A stretch of DNA of 64,000 bases from Microbacterium azadirachtae. Lineage in GTDB: Bacteria; Actinomycetota; Actinomycetes; Actinomycetales; Microbacteriaceae. This document shows, one piece after another, positions 54,873-63,495 of this stretch. Both the position numbers and the translations under genes were made by a program. How positions within the stretch are numbered: position 1 is the stretch's first letter; the number at the start of each line of letters is the position of its first letter. Under the pieces are notes generated by a model. That model did no database searches. It was not told the origin of the DNA and was given only the letters and a program-made list of their open reading frames with translations. The stretch lies in the NCBI RefSeq assembly GCF_000956545.1, contig NZ_JYIT01000074.1:30567-94566 (forward strand), written 5' to 3'.

Positions 54873-55082
54873 CGTGTTTCTTTCGGTTCAATTGAGCCAG
54901 AAGGCCCAGCGCACAGTCATTGCCGTCCACGATTATGGAGTAACGGTCAGTGGGTCGAAAACACGCCGACCGCTTGTTGCGCGAGCTGCGATATCCTCAG
55001 CGTCACGGGCGCTTCGGTGTCGGCGGTCTTCACAGGCACACAGCCTGTAGAACGCATGTCCCAATCTGGGTAAAGTCCTCTC

Positions 55083-55421
55083 ATGCCCTCCCACCCGCTC
55101 TCCCCCGACGACGCGCTGGGAATCAAGATCCGCACGGTCGTGTCGCGGAACCAGTTCGCCACGGACCCCGACGTGATCGCGGCCGTCGTCGACCAGCTCT
55201 ACGAGACCGCCAGCGGACGGCTTGACCTGCTCGCCGAGGAAGTGGGCCTGTGGGTCGGGTTCTACGAGGCGGATCCGTGGACGACCACGCTGGCCGCGCG
55301 CCTGCGCGAGCTCCCGCTGCTCATGGACGAAGCGATCACGCTCGGCCGTCGACGCCGCGCGGCACCTATGCTGGAACGTCGGGCTTCACCGACGGGTGAG
55401 CACGGTCGGACGTGCTCCTGA
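55083..55421 (+). CDS. Small conserved-looking protein of unknown function
   Basis: Protein of 112 residues. An acidic, helix-rich core (LSPDDALGIKIRTVVSRNQF, DPDVIAAVVDQLYETA, DLLAEEVGLWVGFYEADPWT) has strong actinobacterial codon bias and no recognised family. The basic tail after about residue 88 (RRRRAAPMLERRASPTGEHG) looks different and may come from a junction, because the IS30 remnant begins about 90 nt later. No signal peptide or membrane segment is seen. Confidence 0.6.
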   Translation: MPSHPLSPDDALGIKIRTVVSRNQFATDPDVIAAVVDQLYETASGRLDLLAEEVGLWVGFYEADPWTTTLAARLRELPLLMDEAITLGRRRRAAPMLERRASPTGEHGRTCS

Positions 55422-55510
55422 ACTTCTTCGGCGCTCCCCTGCGGAGTGAGGTTACGCTTGTCTTTCGCCAGATCCCCCCGATTTGGCTCCGGGCCCCCGC
55501 GCATCCGTTC

Positions 55511-56197
55511 GGCGGATTCCAGTGGTCGTTGCAACACGATGTGGTTCTGAGCATGGCAGAAGGGCCCGGTCGACCGTGAATGTTCGACCGGGGCTTCTCG
55601 GCGTTTCTGGGGTCGGTGAGGACGGCTCGGTCGGGTTGCGGTGACTGTGCCTGAGGGTGTCCGAGGGTCAGGCGGCATCGATAAGTGCGGCGAGGCGCTG
55701 CGCTGGCGTCTGCCAATTGAGGATCTTGCGGGGACGGGTGTTGAGCTCGTGAGCGACGCGGGCGAGATCGTCGGCGGTGCGGACTGAGACGTCTGTGCCT
55801 TTCGGGAAGTACTGACGCAGGAGCCCGTTCGTGTTCTCGTATGAGCCGCGCTGCCAGGGAGAGGCGGGGTCGCAAAAGAACACGGGAATGCCGGTCTCGA
55901 TCCGGAACCTCTTGTGCTCGGCGAGCTCACCGCCCTGATCCCAGGGCAACGACCTGCGCAGGTGGGCGGGCAAGACGGTCATGGTCTGTGAGAGGGCGGC
56001 GCGGACCGTGGCCGCGTCGCGCGTGCCTGGCAGATGCACCAGCATCACGTAGCGGGTGGTGCGCTCGACGAGCGTGCCGATCTGTGAGCCCAGGTTCTTT
56101 CCGATGATGAGATCGCCTTCCCAATGACCGGGGACGGCGCGGTCTGTGATCTCGGGTGGACGCTCGGAGATCATCACCATCGGGTCCGTGAATCGAG
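55511..56197 (-). mobile_element. IS30-family element remnant
   Basis: Carries the C-terminal half of an IS30 transposase. A candidate end sequence (GGCGGATTCCAGTGGTCG from 55511) lies downstream of its stop. The transposase N-terminus and other end are missing, cut at about 56190-56197 by the start of an unrelated gene fragment. Confidence 0.6.
55668..56180 (-). pseudogene. IS30 transposase, N-terminally truncated
   Basis: The DDE core is intact over about 170 residues: [20 protein letters not shown] (first Asp), [16 protein letters not shown] (second Asp) and [20 protein letters not shown] (Glu). The C-terminal [20 protein letters not shown] is the family end motif. The N-terminal HTH domain of about 200 residues is absent: upstream, only RFTDPMVM continues before a stop. 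It is unlikely to be functional. Confidence 0.85.
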
Positions 56198-56395
56198 CTC
56201 AAGGCTGAGATCATCCGCTCGTTGGCCGGCGCCGCCGACCGCGGACTCCCCGAACCAACCGCGGCCGCGGACCTCACCAGCTCCGCCGAGTCCCTGCTCC
56301 AGCGGTTCATCGAGATATCCGACGTCGCTACCGGACAGGAGCGGGTTGACGGCGACCCCGAAGAAGAACAGCGCCACCGCAGTCTTAGCCTCTAA
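56195..56395 (+). pseudogene. C-terminal fragment of an unidentified gene
   Basis: An open frame of 66 codons with strong codon bias ([49 protein letters not shown]) ends in TAA. A TGA lies just before the first coding-looking codon at the junction with the IS30 remnant, so the 5' part was lost. The family was not recognised. Confidence 0.5.
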
Positions 56396-56483
56396 CGATC
56401 ACCAGGATCATCACGGGATCAAAAATGGAATCAAACATGTGATCTACTGTGTTCTTTACTACGAGATTGGTAGGGCGATAGTT

Positions 56484-56867
56484 ATGACGATGATCGAGAC
56501 GACAAAGCTCAGCGCGTACAACGATTCGATCCGGCACGATGTCCCCGGACTCGTCGACGAAGTCCGTCGTGTGCTCGGCGCCAAGCTCGTCGCCTACATC
56601 GCCGGCGTCGGCGAGACGCGTGCCGTCCGGGAATGGGCCGAGGGAGAGCGCAAGCCGTCCCCGAAGGCTGAGCAGACGCTACGCCTCGCCTACCGGATCG
56701 TGCGTCTCATCGAGCAGAGCGAAGGCTCCGGTGTCGTTGCGCCCTGGTTCCAGGGCATGAACCCGCGCCTCGGCGACAAGTCCCCCTCCCGCGTGCTCCG
56801 TGAAGAGCCGACCGAACAGGCGCGCGCCGCGGTCCTCGCTGCCGCCAACCTCTTCGTCGGCGCGTGA
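56484..56867 (+). CDS. Xre/MbcA/ParS-type antitoxin
   Basis: Protein of 127 residues. The N-terminal Xre-like HTH (VRRVLGAKLVAYIAGVGETR, AVREWAEGERKPS) is followed by a C-terminal toxin-binding region ending in PWFQGMNPRLGDKSPSRVLR with a helical tail, as in the RES-Xre family. Antitoxins of this type bind the RES toxin and repress their own promoter. The stop overlaps the following RES reading frame (GTGA), the expected operon coupling. The toxin frame is broken, so this antitoxin may be a leftover that still counteracts other RES toxins. Confidence 0.82.
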   Translation: MTMIETTKLSAYNDSIRHDVPGLVDEVRRVLGAKLVAYIAGVGETRAVREWAEGERKPSPKAEQTLRLAYRIVRLIEQSEGSGVVAPWFQGMNPRLGDKSPSRVLREEPTEQARAAVLAAANLFVGA

Positions 56868-57208
56868 GCGCCTGACCCGAGATCGCCATCGTCGACGCGG
56901 CCGGCGCGCCCATCTGGCGCGTCGGCCGCGCCCCCGACCCGTGGGCGTGGATCGACAGACAGTACGGAGGCGAGCAGCGCTGGGACGACCCAGGCCAGCT
57001 GTTCCGCACCATCTACGCCGCCGACGCCGCGTCCGCCTGCTACGTGGGAATCCTCGCCCCCTACCGACCGGACCGGTACCTTCAGCAGGACCTGGACGGC
57101 ATCAGCGAGGATCCCGCCGACGCCGCCGAGTTCCCCGTCCCACCCGCAGGCGTAGGTGCATTGTGCCGTGCTGCGCCCGCAATCGCGATGGCATGGGCAT
57201 TTCGATGA
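56864..57208 (+). pseudogene. RES-domain toxin with early stop and shortened C-terminus
   Basis: The frame from GTG 56864 reads VSA, then TGA at 56873, then EIAIVDAAGAPIWRVGRA, WAWIDRQYGG, QRWDDPGQLFRTIYAAD and YVGILAPYRPDRYL. The Arg residues in WRVGR, RWDDP and FRTIYAAD are typical RES-domain features; RES toxins degrade NAD. The TGA could derive from CGA by one substitution. After about PPAGVG the sequence loses similarity and ends at 57206, so the C-terminal RES part also appears lost. The toxin is probably inactive. Confidence 0.75.
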
Positions 57209-57458
57209 TCACCCGCCCACAGGGCGCAGCCGTGCGGGCGCCGTGCCGTCCCGTGAGGCCAGATTGGGCGTCTCCGGCCCGATTCTTGAGACGTGCCACG
57301 AGGCGCCGAGGCTGCGCCCTGTTGGGGCGGGGTGCAAGCACTGGACTCGTCGGACGAGAGGTGAAGGAACGCTCACCGCCCCGTCATGTTCGCCGAGACC
57401 GGCGGCGGGGTGCCGTGCTGGTCCGCATCGCGAGGCTGACTGACGTTCGACCCGTACC

Positions 57459-59051
57459 TTACGGGTATCTCCGGTCAGCCTGGGTGTCGCCAGATGGGCT
57501 CGGGCTTTCAGGGTCCGCTTGTTCGCGGGACGCTCGAAGCGGCACCTCCCTGATGAAGATGACGAGAACGAGGCCTGCGATAAGCATCGGGATGAGCATC
57601 ACGAAGACGGGGGTAAGCGCGTCGTTGTATGCGCCGACGATGATGTCGCGGATCTGGTCGGGCAGCGTGTTGACGGCGGCGGGTGTGAAGGAACTCGTGT
57701 CTCCCGCGGCTCCGGCGGGCATGCGCTCGGCGAGGAGGTCGGTGAGACGGGCGCTGAACAGCGCACCGACGATGGCGCTGCCGAGGGACGCGCCGATCTC
57801 GCGGAAGAAATTGTTCGATGCAGTCGCAGTACCAACCTGGGTGTCAGGGAAGGAATTCTGCACGATGAGGACGAGGATCTGCATGCAGAGCCCGATGCCC
57901 GCACCGAGGACGAAGAGGTACGCGAGGATTACCCAGAGCGGCGTGTCGACCGTCATGGTAGACAACAGCCAGAGGCCTGTGGCGACGACGATCATGCTCG
58001 CGACCGGCATCCACTTGTAGCGGCCGGTCTTGGAGGCCAGGAACCCGGTGGTGATCGCGGTGGACATCAGGCCGGCGATCATGGGGAGCATCATGAACCC
58101 TGAGACGGTCGCGTTGACCCCGGTGGCCATCTGCAGGTAGGTGGGCAGGTACGCGAGAGCGCCGAACATCGCGACGCCGATGAACAAGCCGGCCGCGGTG
58201 GAGAGGACGAAGTTGCGGGATTTGAACAGGGCCAGCGGGATGATCGGCTCGGACGCCCTGTACTCGGCGAGGACGAATAGGGTGGCGAAGACCGTGGCGA
58301 TGATGATGAGCCAGATGATTGTCGGCGAATTCCACTCGTACTCGGTGCCACCCCAGGAGGCGACGAGGATGATCGCCGTGACGGAGACCGCCATCGTCAG
58401 CGTCCCCCACCCGTCGAACCTCACCTTCGCGTGGCGCTTCGAGAGCTGGAGGAAGACGACGGCGAGGACGATTGCGACGATCCCGAGGGGGATGTTGATC
58501 CAGAACGCCCACCGCCAGTCGATGGCCTCGGTGAACCATCCGCCCAGCAGGGGTCCCGCGACGGAGGAGATGCCGAAGACTGCACCCATGACGCCCATGT
58601 ACTTGGAGCGCTCGCGGACGGGGACGACATCGGCGATGATCGCCTGAGAGAGGATCATGAGCCCGCCGCCGCCGATGCCCTGCACGGTGCGGCCGACGAT
58701 CAGCCAGGTCATGTCCTGTGCGGCACCGCCGATGATCGAGCCGATCAGGAAGACGCTGAGCGCTCCGATGAACAGGCCCTTTCGTCCGATCAGGTCGCCG
58801 AGCTTCCCATAGATCGGCATCATGATCGTGGCCGCGACCAGATACCCGGTCGTCACCCACAGCATGTGGTTCACACCGTGGAGTTCACCGACGATCGTGG
58901 GCAGCGCGGTGGAGAAGATCGTCTGGTCCAGCGACGACAGCAGCATCGCGACCAGGAGACCGGCGAACACAAGCAGGATGCGACGTTTGTCCGTCGGCGA
59001 GGCAGGTGCGGGCGGTTCTTGGGAGGTGGCGGGCGCGATGGTTTCAGTCAC
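57459..59051 (-). CDS. DHA2-family multidrug MFS efflux transporter
   Basis: Drug:H+ antiporter with 14 predicted membrane helices and about 530 residues. Motifs include LDQTIFSTALPTIVGEL (segment 1), GKLGDLIGRKG (loop 2-3), GRTVQGIGGGGLMILSQAII (motif B) and GPLLGGWF (motif C). GTG 59051 gives the usual N-terminus; ATG 59102 is an alternative. Its upstream region contains a copy of the palindrome found before the ABC/kinase genes, so the adjacent response regulator probably controls it. It would export a toxic compound. Confidence 0.9.
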   Translation of the reverse strand: MTETIAPATSQEPPAPASPTDKRRILLVFAGLLVAMLLSSLDQTIFSTALPTIVGELHGVNHMLWVTTGYLVAATIMMPIYGKLGDLIGRKGLFIGALSVFLIGSIIGGAAQDMTWLIVGRTVQGIGGGGLMILSQAIIADVVPVRERSKYMGVMGAVFGISSVAGPLLGGWFTEAIDWRWAFWINIPLGIVAIVLAVVFLQLSKRHAKVRFDGWGTLTMAVSVTAIILVASWGGTEYEWNSPTIIWLIIIATVFATLFVLAEYRASEPIIPLALFKSRNFVLSTAAGLFIGVAMFGALAYLPTYLQMATGVNATVSGFMMLPMIAGLMSTAITTGFLASKTGRYKWMPVASMIVVATGLWLLSTMTVDTPLWVILAYLFVLGAGIGLCMQILVLIVQNSFPDTQVGTATASNNFFREIGASLGSAIVGALFSARLTDLLAERMPAGAAGDTSSFTPAAVNTLPDQIRDIIVGAYNDALTPVFVMLIPMLIAGLVLVIFIREVPLRASREQADPESPSPSGDTQADRRYP

Positions 59052-59109
59052 CCTTCCATGGTTCCCGCGGCGCGATCGCTGCGCGTCCCGCCGGCGTGGC
59101 ATCTTCGTG

Positions 59110-59128
59110 TACCGCGAACGCAGTAGAC
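59110..59128. promoter_or_regulatory. Response-regulator site, copy 1
   Basis: TACCGCGAACGCAGTAGAC is the near-identical partner (one changed base over the first 19) of the sequence at 61049-61067. It lies upstream of the DHA2 pump gene, between it and the response regulator stop. Confidence 0.65.
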
Positions 59129-59133
59129 AAAGA

Positions 59134-59802
59134 TCATTCCCCGGGCCTGAGGAGACCGGATTCGTAGGCGAGGATCACGAGCTGCGCGCGGTCGTGGGCG
59201 TGGACTTTAGTCATGATTCGGTTCACATGTGTTTTCGCCGTGTGCGGGGAGATGACTAGCGTGTCGGCGATGTCCTGGTTGGTTCGACCTTTGGCGACCA
59301 TGAGGAGGACTTGCTGCTCCCGTTCGGTCAAGGACTGCAATGCGGGAGATGTCGGTGCCGCTTCCGACGGTCCGGCCGGAGAGACGAAGCGGTCGATGAG
59401 TGCGCGTGTGGCTGCGGGTGACAGGAGCGCGTCGCCGGCGTGCACGGCCCGGACGGCGCGCACGATCTCCTCCGGTTCCGCGCCTTTGCCGATGAATCCG
59501 CTCGCACCGGCACGGAGCGCAGCGACAAGGTACTCGTCTTCCTCGAACGTCGTCAGAATCAGCACCTTCGTGTCGACGAGGTCGAGATCGGCGCAGATCT
59601 CGGCGGTAGCGGCGATACCGTCAATCTCGGGCATGCGGATGTCCATCACGACCACGTCAGGACGCAGCTCCCCTGCACCAGCAATGGCTTCGCGCCCGTC
59701 AGCAGCCTGCGCGACCACGGTGATGTCGTCGCAGCCGGCGAGGATGTCGGCGACGGCTTGCCGGATGAGGGGCTGGTCGTCGACGATGAGCACGCGTGTC
59801 AT
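59134..59802 (-). CDS. LuxR/NarL-type response regulator
   Basis: Regulator of 222 residues. The receiver domain has the acidic pocket VDDQP, phospho-acceptor Asp in VVVMDIRMPEIDG, Thr in ILTTFEEDEYL and Lys in GFIGKGAEPEEI. The C-terminal HTH is LTEREQQVLLMVAKGRTNQD with SPHTAKTHVNRIMTKV. The start overlaps the histidine kinase stop (ATGA). It likely binds the palindrome at 59110 and 61049, controlling the adjacent pump and ABC genes. Confidence 0.93.
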   Translation of the reverse strand: MTRVLIVDDQPLIRQAVADILAGCDDITVVAQAADGREAIAGAGELRPDVVVMDIRMPEIDGIAATAEICADLDLVDTKVLILTTFEEDEYLVAALRAGASGFIGKGAEPEEIVRAVRAVHAGDALLSPAATRALIDRFVSPAGPSEAAPTSPALQSLTEREQQVLLMVAKGRTNQDIADTLVISPHTAKTHVNRIMTKVHAHDRAQLVILAYESGLLRPGE

Positions 59803-61025
59803 CGTGTCTTCTCTCGGGCCAGCGGAAGTACGGCCTCGACCTTCCACCCTGCCGGCGCCGGACCTGCGGTGACACTGCCTCGGACGGAGGCGACGCGTTC
59901 CCGGAGGCCGAGGAGCCCGAGTCCCGCCCCTCGCGGCTCGTCCGCGGTGGCCGCAGCGGTATCCATCGGGTTGGTGACAGTCACCCCGACAGCATCTGTG
60001 GTGATGTGGACGAGGACATGCGCACGATGCTCCGTGCTGTGCTTGTGGGCGTTGGCGAGGGCCTCTTGGACGACACAGTATGCGACAAGATCCGTGGCCC
60101 CGGACACCCACCCCAGATCACCCTCAATGCGAGTACGGACGTCGAGTCCTGACACAGCGAAGGAGGCCACGAGATCCTCCAGCTGTCCCAGGCCTGCCTG
60201 AGGTCTCGGCGCGGTCTCGCCATCGTCATCGGCGCGGAGCATCGCCATGAGGTCGCCGATCTCTCGCAGCACAGTCCGGGCCGCTTGCCGGATCGCGGTA
60301 AGGGACTCCTTCGCCTTCTCGGGGTGGGCGTCGACGACGGACGAGGCGACACCCGCGTTCAGGCTGATGACCGAGATCTGGTGGGCGACGGCGTCGTGCA
60401 GATCACGGGCGATTCGCAGCCGTTCCTCGCTGACGCGGCGGCGCGCCTCCGCCTCCCTCGTTTGCACGGCACGTTCGGCGCGCTCGTTGATCGCTGCGAC
60501 GTAGGCGCGGCGAGACCGCGTCGCGTCTCCCGCGGCCGCCGCGAATGCCACGAGGAGCCCGAACTGCAGCACCCGTGGATCAAGCGGGGTCCCCACCGAC
60601 ACCAGCAAGGAGAGCAGCATGAGCGTGATCGCCGCGCACGAGCCGACGACGAACCCGCGCAGCCGGGTGGTCCCGGTCGCGACATAGAACACGGCCACAG
60701 CCACAGCGATCCCAGCCCCGGGAGACAGTGTTCCTGCTGCCGCCGCCACGCCAAACACGATCACCAGCAGCGCCAAAACCGTGACGGGCCAGCGCCGCCG
60801 CCACGGAAGGATCACGACCGGGGACAGAACCAAGACGACGACTGCCGGGCTTGCCGGCGAGAACTCCGCAACGGGCGCGGGCAGGAACGCCATCGCGACG
60901 ACGACCAAACTGACGAGGGCATCAGGCAGCCATCGAGGCGGCGAATGCGGAGCCTTCGGCACCTCGGGCAGATCGATGGGCTGCGTCACCCCTCCAGTCT
61001 GCCCTCCACCCTCTAGGCCGGTCAT
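59799..61025 (-). CDS. Sensor histidine kinase (NarL-partner type)
   Basis: Kinase of about 408 residues. The N-terminal half has about five hydrophobic segments (LVSLVVVAMAFLPAPVAEF, VTVLALLVIVFGVAAAAG). The HisKA_3 domain holds the phospho-acceptor His in RIARDLHDAVAHQISVISLN. The HATPase domain has QEALANAHKHS (N-box) and GAGLGLLGLRERV (G-box). ATG 61025 was chosen; GTG 60989, with GGAGG just upstream, and ATG 61049 are alternatives. The short extracytoplasmic loops suggest sensing within the membrane, as in LiaS-like kinases. Confidence 0.88.
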   Translation of the reverse strand: MTGLEGGGQTGGVTQPIDLPEVPKAPHSPPRWLPDALVSLVVVAMAFLPAPVAEFSPASPAVVVLVLSPVVILPWRRRWPVTVLALLVIVFGVAAAAGTLSPGAGIAVAVAVFYVATGTTRLRGFVVGSCAAITLMLLSLLVSVGTPLDPRVLQFGLLVAFAAAAGDATRSRRAYVAAINERAERAVQTREAEARRRVSEERLRIARDLHDAVAHQISVISLNAGVASSVVDAHPEKAKESLTAIRQAARTVLREIGDLMAMLRADDDGETAPRPQAGLGQLEDLVASFAVSGLDVRTRIEGDLGWVSGATDLVAYCVVQEALANAHKHSTEHRAHVLVHITTDAVGVTVTNPMDTAAATADEPRGAGLGLLGLRERVASVRGSVTAGPAPAGWKVEAVLPLAREKTR

Positions 61026-61048
61026 CCCATGCCCGTAGTACCCGCTCA

Positions 61049-61064
61049 TACCGCGAACGCGGTA
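61049..61064. promoter_or_regulatory. Response-regulator site, copy 2
   Basis: TACCGCGAACGCGGTA is a perfect 6-bp inverted repeat with a GAAC centre. It lies between the divergent kinase and ABC operons, 86 nt before the ABC start. A copy upstream of the DHA2 gene continues the match to GTAGAC. Confidence 0.7.
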
Positions 61065-61150
61065 GACGAGGTGTCCACGGATGTGGGACGCGCGCTGCAC
61101 CACGAAACGCAAGGGTGGAAGCACCCCGATCACGAACGGAGCCCCCCTCA

Positions 61151-61852
61151 ATGACCACCCCGATCCTGCACGTCCGAGACGTGCACAAGTCCTATGGACG
61201 AGGCCAAAACCGTTTCGACGCGCTCAAAGGTGTGTCCTTCGCCATCGACGAAGGCGAATCCGTCGCCATCGTCGGCAAGAGCGGCTCCGGGAAGTCGACA
61301 CTCATGCACGTCCTCGCGCTCCTCGACGCGCCAGACTCCGGGCGGATCCTCCTCGAAGGCACCGACACCTCCAACCTTCGAGGGTCGAGACTCAATAAAA
61401 CCCGCAACAAGACCTTCGGGTTCGTGTTCCAACAGTTCTTCCTCACCGGCAACGACACCGTCATCGAGAACGTCATCCTGCCGCTGAAGATCTCCGGCAT
61501 CCGCCGCAGCGAACGCCGTCGACGCGGGATGGCCGCGCTCGAACAGCTCGACCTCGCCGACAAGGCAAAGAACAAGGCACTCAACCTGTCCGGCGGACAG
61601 AAACAGCGCGTCGTGATCGCCCGCGCGTTGGTGAACAACCCGCGGATCATCTTCGCCGACGAACCCACGGGCAACCTCGACACCGCCACGGGCGCCGCCG
61701 TCGAAGACATCCTCTTCGCCCTCAATCGGGAACACGGCATCACGCTCATCGTCGTCACCCACGACGAAGAGCTCGCCGCCCGCTGCGACCGCCGCATCGT
61801 CATCCGCGACGGCCAACTCATCCAAGACTCCGGCACGGAGGTGGCCGCATGA
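61151..61852 (+). CDS. MacB-like ABC transporter ATPase
   Basis: ATPase of 233 residues of the LolD/MacB/FtsE group. It has Walker A GKSGSGKST, Q-loop GFVFQQFF, signature NLSGGQKQR, Walker B IIFADEPTGNLD and H-loop VVTHDEE. The ATG follows ACGGAG and overlaps the permease gene at its stop (ATGA). Together with the permease it forms a mechanotransmission-type exporter of peptides, lipids or antibiotics. The divergent two-component system suggests induction by envelope stress. Confidence 0.93.
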   Translation: MTTPILHVRDVHKSYGRGQNRFDALKGVSFAIDEGESVAIVGKSGSGKSTLMHVLALLDAPDSGRILLEGTDTSNLRGSRLNKTRNKTFGFVFQQFFLTGNDTVIENVILPLKISGIRRSERRRRGMAALEQLDLADKAKNKALNLSGGQKQRVVIARALVNNPRIIFADEPTGNLDTATGAAVEDILFALNREHGITLIVVTHDEELAARCDRRIVIRDGQLIQDSGTEVAA

Positions 61853-63153
61853 AAACCTCAGACCTGATCGGCTCCGCGATCTCCAACACCTTCCGGTCGA
61901 AGACCCGCACGATCCTGACAATCCTCGCGATCTTCGTCGGAGCGTTCACCCTCACCCTCACCAGCGGCCTCGGTACCGGCATCAACGCCTACATCGCCGA
62001 CACCGTCGCCGGCGTCGGCGCCTCTGATGCCATGACCGTCAGCAAGACCAACAAGGATGCGACCGGAAGCCTCGGACCGAACTCCTCCGAACCGCGCAAG
62101 TACGACCCGAACGCTGTCTCCAGCGGCATCCCCGGACAGACCGTTCTCGCCCTCACCCCCGACGACATCAACACGCTCAAGGGCATCGACGGCGTCCGCA
62201 GTGTCGACGCGATCCGAACAATCACGCCCGACTACATCCAGGCAGGCGACGGCACCCAGTTCGTCGCATCCGTCGGCAGCCTGGTCCCCGGCCAGACCGC
62301 CGTCCTCGCCACCGGCAGCGAACCCGATCCGAAAACCACCGACCCGCAAATTGCGCTCCCCGTCGCCTACGTCAAGCCGCTCGGCTTCGACACCAACAAG
62401 GACGCGATCGGGCAGACCATCACCATCGGCATCACCGACGCCGAACGCCACCCGCACACCCTCGAAGCCACAGTCGTCGGCGTGACCGAGGAAGCGCTTG
62501 CGAGCCCGACAGGATCCAGCATCCTCATCAACAACGCCCTCAGCGACGCCCTCTTCACCGCGCAGACAACCGGCCTCACCCCTGAGCAAGCCGACCGCTA
62601 CGCCTCCGCAACCGTCTGGTTCAACCCGGACGCCACTGACAAACAGATCCACGCACTCAAGGACCGCCTCACCGACAAAGGCTTCACCGGGACCACGATC
62701 GCCGACCGACTCGGCATGATCACCACCGTCATCGACGGAATCGTGCTCGTCCTCAACGCCTTCGCGATCATCGCGCTCCTGGCCGCAGCCTTCGGCATCG
62801 TGAACACCCTCTACATGTCCGTCCAGGAACGCACCCGCGAGATCGGGCTCATGAAAGCAATGGGCATGGGATCCGGCCGCATCTTCACCATATTCAGCCT
62901 AGAAGCCGCGTTCCTCGGCCTCCTCGGAAGCGCCATCGGTGCCGGCATCGCCATGCTCGCCGGCACCGGGATCAGCAGAGCGCTCTCCGCAGGACTACTC
63001 GCCAACCTTCCCGGGCTCACCCTGATCGCGTTCGATCCAGCCTCCATCGCCATAATCATCATCCTGGTCATGGTCATCGCGTTCCTCTCCGGCACCCTCC
63101 CCGCAGCCCGCGCCGCACGCAAAGACCCCGTCGACGCCCTCCGCTACGAATAG
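61849..63153 (+). CDS. MacB/FtsX-family ABC permease
   Basis: Permease of 434 residues. An N-terminal membrane helix (RTILTILAIFVGAFTLTLTS) is followed by a large extracytoplasmic domain (about 40-285, MacB_PCD-like) and three C-terminal helices with the FtsX motif TREIGLMKAMGMGSGRIFTI. The end SGTLPAARAARKDPVDALRY is family-typical. It partners the ATPase at 61151. Confidence 0.92.
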   Translation: MKTSDLIGSAISNTFRSKTRTILTILAIFVGAFTLTLTSGLGTGINAYIADTVAGVGASDAMTVSKTNKDATGSLGPNSSEPRKYDPNAVSSGIPGQTVLALTPDDINTLKGIDGVRSVDAIRTITPDYIQAGDGTQFVASVGSLVPGQTAVLATGSEPDPKTTDPQIALPVAYVKPLGFDTNKDAIGQTITIGITDAERHPHTLEATVVGVTEEALASPTGSSILINNALSDALFTAQTTGLTPEQADRYASATVWFNPDATDKQIHALKDRLTDKGFTGTTIADRLGMITTVIDGIVLVLNAFAIIALLAAAFGIVNTLYMSVQERTREIGLMKAMGMGSGRIFTIFSLEAAFLGLLGSAIGAGIAMLAGTGISRALSAGLLANLPGLTLIAFDPASIAIIIILVMVIAFLSGTLPAARAARKDPVDALRYE

Positions 63154-63159
63154 TGACAG

Positions 63160-63198
63160 CTGTGAGGGGTGGAGCAGACCAGAATCCGCCCCTCACAG
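63160..63198 (+). terminator. Terminator hairpin of the ABC operon
   Basis: CTGTGAGGGG (63160-63169) pairs with 63189-63198, extendable to 13 bp with one G-T. It lies 7 nt after the permease stop. Confidence 0.75.
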
Positions 63199-63334
63199 TC
63201 GGCTTTCCAGCTGTCCTACACCTGGGACCAAAGTCCTCGGTGCGCTCGCGCGAACCCGCGGATAAACAAACGCGCCGGCCAGGCCTCGACGAGAACGGTG
63301 ATCGGGAGACCGGGATCCGCTCGGAGCAGGACTC

Positions 63335-63420
63335 CCGAGTTGTAGTGCCCAGGCAGGTTGTTTGAGATCCGGCTGATGGGCCGGGAGCTTTCCGATGGCG
63401 GTGTGGGGCAGGTCGAAGTG
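63335..63420 (-). pseudogene. Short C-terminal remnant of an integrase-core transposase
   Basis: Minus-strand frames read HFDLPHTAIGKLP and, after a one-base shift, PISRISNNLPGHYNS. Both resemble the end of IS481-type transposases, in which RPHTAIG..PP-SR-NN motifs close the protein. Only about 28 codons are left and no terminal repeat is visible. Confidence 0.4.
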
Positions 63421-63495
63421 TCACCTATCCGTGCAGCAGACCCAGGTGCCTCACACCGGTTGCGAATGATGAGGCCGGTGAGAGCGCCGGTGACC

